DNA of 7,520 nucleotides from an uncultured Prevotellaceae bacterium (GTDB taxonomy: Bacteria > Bacteroidota > Bacteroidia > Bacteroidales > Bacteroidaceae): NCBI GenBank assembly GCA_937893145.1, contig CALBJW010000045.1, positions 1 to 7,520 of the forward strand, in the 5' to 3' direction. Under the pieces are notes generated by a model. That model did no database searches and was not told the DNA's origin. It saw only the letters and a program-made list of their open reading frames with translations. Position 1 is the stretch's first letter. The number at the start of each line of letters is the position of its first letter. The translations under genes were made by a program, and so were the position numbers. This document shows positions 5,270-7,520 of the stretch, one piece after another.

Positions 5270-5451
5270 CATTGCTTCAATGCTTCAATGTTTCAATGCT
5301 TCATTGTTTCAGTGCTTCAATGCTTCAGTGCTTCAATGCTTCAATGCTTCAATGCTTCATTGTTTCATTGCTTCAATGCTTCATTGTTTCATTGCTTCAA
5401 CGCTTCAATGCTTCAATGTTTCAATGCTTCAATGTTTCAATGCTTCAATGC
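5268..5451 (+). repeat. 8-bp tandem repeat array, 23 units
   Basis: Twenty-three contiguous 8-base units have the consensus TTCAATGC, with variants TTCAATGT, TTCATTGT, TTCATTGC, TTCAGTGC and TTCAACGC. The phase is kept without a single indel across 184 bases. Because 8 is not a multiple of 3, each forward frame cycles with a 24-base period and none contains a stop. The spurious open frames reading NASMLQCF are a by-product, not genes. On the reverse strand TGA recurs in every frame. The array lies between an operon terminator and the promoter of the ABC ATPase gene. Confidence 0.95.
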
Positions 5452-5490
5452 TTCATGCCTTTTTCTAAAAAAGATGGGGGTACATAACCG

Positions 5491-5517
5491 TTTGCTTGTT
5501 TTTTTTCACTATCTTTG
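5491..5517 (+). promoter_or_regulatory. Bacteroidetes-type promoter of the ABC ATPase gene
   Basis: TATCTTTG (5510-5517) matches the -7 consensus TAnnTTTG. A TTTG at 5491-5494 could serve as the -33 element, but its 15-base spacing is shorter than usual. A start near 5524 would give a leader of about 35 bases before the ATG at 5559. Confidence 0.6.
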
Positions 5518-5558
5518 CACTTTAATTCATTAGGGAATAAAAAAAGACTTCGTAAGTG

Positions 5559-6866
5559 ATGAGTAATAATATAGCTATTTCGTTTGAGAATGTGTCCAAG
5601 ATTTATCGACTTGGATTGGTGGGCACCGGCACTCTGGGACAGGACCTGAACCGATGGTGGAAGATGAGTGTCTTGGGACAGGAGGACCCTTATCTGAAGA
5701 TTGGACAGACGAACGACCGTGCGAGCAAGGGCAGCAGCGACTTTGTGTATGCTCTGCAGGACATCAATTTCGAGATAGAACAGGGGGATGTGGTCGGCAT
5801 CATCGGTAAGAATGGTGCGGGCAAATCTACGCTGCTGAAGCTGCTCAGTCGAATCACGGCTCCAAGTACGGGGCGAATCAGGACTCGCGGCAGACTGGCT
5901 TCGCTCCTCGAGGTAGGAACGGGTTTCCATCCTGAGCTTACTGGTCGTGAGAACATATACATGAACGGCAGCATCATGGGTATGACGAAGAGGGAGATTA
6001 CTCGCAAACTTGATGAGATTATTGACTTTGCAGGAGTAGAGAGGTATATCGACACGCCTACGAAGCGTTATTCTTCGGGTATGCAGGTGAGACTGGGTTT
6101 CGCTGTGGCTGCGTTCCTCGAACCTGAGATTCTTGTGGTGGACGAGGTGCTTGCAGTGGGCGACGCTGAGTTTCAGAAGAAAGCGGTGGGCAAGATGCAG
6201 GATGTGTCAACGAGTGATGGTCGCACGGTGCTGTTCGTGAGTCATAACATGGCAAGTGTGCGTTCGTTGTGTAAGACTGGTATTGTGCTGAAGAATGGTA
6301 TGATTGAGCATACTGGTACGGCTGACGACTGTGTGGATTTCTATGTCAACACGAACTCGGTGAGTCAGTACGTTGACCATACGGAGGTGACGGATGCCAA
6401 TCGTCGTGGTCCGCTGTTGTCGAAGGAGTTGGAATATCTGGATATTCGTATGCTTAACGATGTGAACAATATGTCAACTGAGGAGCCTATGGAGTTTGAG
6501 TTGACGTTCAGACGAAACAATCCAAGTGTGAAGAAGTGTCAGTTTGGCATGGTGATTCGTGACATGTCGGACGCTGGGGTAGGGGCAAACTACTCGGAAG
6601 AAGTGTCGCTCCCAGATGGTGTGGATGTGATGAAGGCGAGGATTTCGTTCCCTAACCACCGACTGGCGAAGGGTGCGTACAAGATGAATTTCAATATCTC
6701 GAACTTTGACTATTCGGCTGTGGTGCGTGACTACGACATTGTGCAGGAGGCTGTGTCGTTTGAGGTGAAGTACATCGATGCTGCCCACACTCGTCCTTTC
6801 GTCATCTGGCCACGACTTGGCGGTTGCGCTTTTGCTCCGAATAAGGTGGAGATTGTACAAGTTTAG
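5559..6866 (+). CDS. Polysaccharide ABC transporter ATP-binding protein (Wzt/KpsT/TagH type)
   Basis: This 435-residue protein hydrolyses ATP on the cytoplasmic face to drive a membrane permease that flips lipid-linked O-antigen, capsule or similar polysaccharide across the inner membrane. Visible motifs: Walker A GKNGAGKST (83-91), GTGFHPELTGREN (120-132) typical of this family, signature YSSGMQVRLGFAVA (171-184), Walker B ILVVDEVLAVGD (191-202) and switch His229. The extended N-terminus (GTLGQDLNRWW, then about 30 residues before the first core strand) is characteristic of Bacteroidetes homologues. Residues about 270-435 form a beta-rich C-terminal domain like Wzt_C, which in Wzt recognises the polysaccharide terminus. 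I start at ATG 5559; a GTG immediately upstream (5556) is less likely. The gene has its own promoter, and no permease gene is in the window. The stop codon sits inside a perfect inverted repeat. Confidence 0.93.
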   Translation: MSNNIAISFENVSKIYRLGLVGTGTLGQDLNRWWKMSVLGQEDPYLKIGQTNDRASKGSSDFVYALQDINFEIEQGDVVGIIGKNGAGKSTLLKLLSRITAPSTGRIRTRGRLASLLEVGTGFHPELTGRENIYMNGSIMGMTKREITRKLDEIIDFAGVERYIDTPTKRYSSGMQVRLGFAVAAFLEPEILVVDEVLAVGDAEFQKKAVGKMQDVSTSDGRTVLFVSHNMASVRSLCKTGIVLKNGMIEHTGTADDCVDFYVNTNSVSQYVDHTEVTDANRRGPLLSKELEYLDIRMLNDVNNMSTEEPMEFELTFRRNNPSVKKCQFGMVIRDMSDAGVGANYSEEVSLPDGVDVMKARISFPNHRLAKGAYKMNFNISNFDYSAVVRDYDIVQEAVSFEVKYIDAAHTRPFVIWPRLGGCAFAPNKVEIVQV

Positions 6867-6884
6867 TGAACTAAACTTGTACAA
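6853..6884. repeat. Perfect 14-bp inverted repeat spanning the ABC ATPase stop codon
   Basis: TTGTACAAGTTTAG (6853-6866) and CTAAACTTGTACAA (6871-6884) are exact reverse complements around a four-base TGAA loop. The TAG stop (6864-6866) is the last base triplet of the left arm. Each arm also holds the self-complementary TTGTACAA. No T-tract follows, so it is not a standard terminator; it may stabilise the 3' end or mark an insertion or duplication event. Confidence 0.9.
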
Positions 6885-7066
6885 GTGAAAAGTGAAAAGT
6901 GAAAAGTGAAGAGTGAAAAATTTGCTACCGCTTTGGTGCAAGAGCAGTTTACGCTGCGCTACTCTTCCGGAAGGTTATCCTAAAGGACTTACTCGTCCGG
7001 TAGGTTATCCCAAAGGACTTACTCGTCCGGAAGGAAATTTTTCACTTTTCACTTTTCACTTTTCAC
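6885..7066. repeat. Inverted pair of 7-bp tandem arrays
   Basis: Five GTGAAAA units (the fourth is GTGAAGA) fill 6885-6919, followed by ATTT. The complement, AAAT then four TTTTCAC units, fills 7035-7066. Aligned as arms (6892-6923 with 7035-7066) they pair over 32 bases with one mismatch. The 111 bases between hold the 30-bp direct repeats. There is no gene here; the stretch separates the ABC ATPase gene from mscL. Confidence 0.9.
6966..7035 (+). repeat. 30-bp direct repeat (two copies plus a 10-bp partial)
   Basis: Copies lie at 6966-6995 and 6996-7025, with two base differences (A/T at unit position 6 and T/C at position 16), and a partial copy at 7026-7035. Each begins TCCGG and contains AAAGGACTTACTCG. 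The repeat lies centrally between the two inverted 7-bp arrays. Confidence 0.9.
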
Positions 7067-7067
7067 T

Positions 7068-7097
7068 AAAAAAAGAGAGCGTCAAGCTCTCTTTTTT
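7068..7097. terminator. Bidirectional intrinsic terminator between the ABC ATPase gene and mscL
   Basis: A-run plus GAGAGC (7068-7080), loop GTCAA, then GCTCTC plus T-run (7086-7097) form a 12-bp stem flanked by A and T tracts. It works as a terminator on either strand. It ends one base before the mscL stop codon and is the natural end for both convergent transcripts. Confidence 0.85.
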
Positions 7098-7098
7098 A

Positions 7099-7520
7099 TT
7101 ACTTCTTTGCGAGAAGGTCGCGAATCTCTGTGAGAAGAACTTCTTCCTTTGATGGAGCTGGTTCTGGTTCTGGCTCTGCTGGAGCTTCTTCCTTCTTGAG
7201 CTTTGATGAAGCAGCTGCGATAGCCTTGATGATGCAGAAGAGGCAGATAGCGATGATGAGGAAGTCAACTACATTCTGGATGAATGCGCCATAGTTCCAT
7301 GTCACAGCTTCTACTGCTGGAGTGATTTCTGCACCAGCCTCGTCGAGCACTGCAGGAACGGCATCCTTGAGCACAATCTTGAGGTCTGTTGTGTTCACAC
7401 CTCCCATTGCCGCGAAGAGTGGCATGATGAGGTCGCCTACTACTGAAGATACAATCTTACCGAATGCACCGCCGATGATAACACCGACTGCCATGTCAAC
7501 TACGTTGCCCTTGAGAGCAA
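7099..7520 (-). CDS. mscL: Large-conductance mechanosensitive channel MscL (5' end outside window)
   Basis: MscL forms a homopentameric inner-membrane channel that opens under membrane tension to release solutes during hypo-osmotic shock. The visible 139 residues begin ALKGNVVDMAVGVIIGGAFG, the family's TM1 and pore-lining hallmark, continuing through KIVSSVVGDLIMPL. After a periplasmic loop of about 35 residues comes TM2 (YGAFIQNVVDFLIIAICLFC, continuing into IIKAIA). An Ala/Pro/Glu-rich linker then leads to the C-terminal helical bundle segment EEVLLTEIRDLLAKK. The reading frame continues past the right edge of the window, and about a dozen N-terminal residues, including the amphipathic N-terminal helix, should lie outside. 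An internal ATG at 7494 is Met within TM1, not the start. The gene is convergent with the ABC ATPase gene and ends at the bidirectional terminator. It appears intact and is functionally unrelated to its neighbours. Confidence 0.95.
   Translation of the reverse strand, partial: ALKGNVVDMAVGVIIGGAFGKIVSSVVGDLIMPLFAAMGGVNTTDLKIVLKDAVPAVLDEAGAEITPAVEAVTWNYGAFIQNVVDFLIIAICLFCIIKAIAAASSKLKKEEAPAEPEPEPAPSKEEVLLTEIRDLLAKK

Noticed and set aside
5187..5533. Three forward open frames of 74-109 codons with NASMLQCF peptide repeats
   Set aside because: All three frames are open simply because of the 8-bp repeat; no start context and no conserved sequence outside the array.
5556..5558. GTG start for the ABC ATPase gene
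   Set aside because: An ATG follows immediately at 5559 and adds nothing but one residue; ATG is preferred.
6853..6884. Terminator of the ABC ATPase gene
   Set aside because: The perfect hairpin is A/T-rich and not followed by a T-run; the better terminator is at 7068-7097.
6885..7066. Confirmed insertion sequence or attachment sites
   Set aside because: There is no transposase or integrase in the window, and I found no target-site duplication around this or any other repeat.
6913..7152. Forward open frame of 79 codons across the 30-bp repeats
   Set aside because: It runs through repeat arrays, the bidirectional terminator and into mscL antisense sequence.

Overview
This window looks like a chromosomal or genomic-island segment from a Bacteroidales bacterium, most likely Prevotella or a close relative. 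The reasons are: nearly all genes lack a Shine-Dalgarno sequence and start behind A/T-rich leaders; there are two TAnnTTTG-type -7 promoter elements; the large replication-type protein has a VirE/BT4734-like N-terminus and a DUF3987-like core, a combination typical of this order; and the polysaccharide-export ATPase is of the Bacteroidetes type. No tRNA, rRNA, transposase, integrase or CRISPR array is visible.

Layout from left to right. (1) Positions 1-160 are very AT-rich (about 21% G+C by hand count) and appear to hold the 3' end of an upstream gene. They lead into the only textbook Shine-Dalgarno sequence in the window. (2) Two small genes follow: a coiled-coil protein (161-616) and a 136-residue protein (642-1052). 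They share an F-E-K-D-S-x-C-x-V motif. (3) Positions 1053-1358 hold no gene. They contain short direct repeats, a strong intrinsic terminator, a promoter -7 element, a 15-bp tandem array and an 8-bp tandem array that runs up to the next start codon. (4) A same-strand cluster, 1359-5202, encodes two unrecognised proteins with overlapping genes, an 811-residue primase-like/DUF3987 protein, and a small beta-rich protein that may bind single-stranded DNA. It ends in a terminator-like hairpin. (5) A 23-unit, 8-bp tandem array occupies 5268-5451, followed by a promoter. (6) A Wzt/KpsT-type ABC ATPase for polysaccharide export (5559-6866) has its stop codon inside a perfect hairpin. (7) An inverted pair of 7-bp arrays brackets a 30-bp tandem repeat, followed by a bidirectional terminator. 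(8) mscL lies on the minus strand and runs off the right edge.

How the parts fit. The 1359-5202 cluster reads as a DNA-replication module (primase-like/P-loop-like protein plus a possible ssDNA-binding partner) of the kind found in Bacteroidales mobile or island DNA, often near surface-polysaccharide loci. This is inference from family resemblance. The ABC ATPase would supply energy for exporting an undecaprenyl-linked polysaccharide, but no membrane permease partner is in the window. MscL is an unrelated housekeeping osmotic safety valve.

The most striking unexplained feature is the repeat landscape. Every sizeable gap carries its own tandem-repeat family (10, 15, 8, 10, 8, 7 and 30 bp), with no unit shared between gaps. 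Two gaps have these arrays arranged as large inverted repeats. Separately, G/C-rich palindromic modules lie in frame inside two coding regions.
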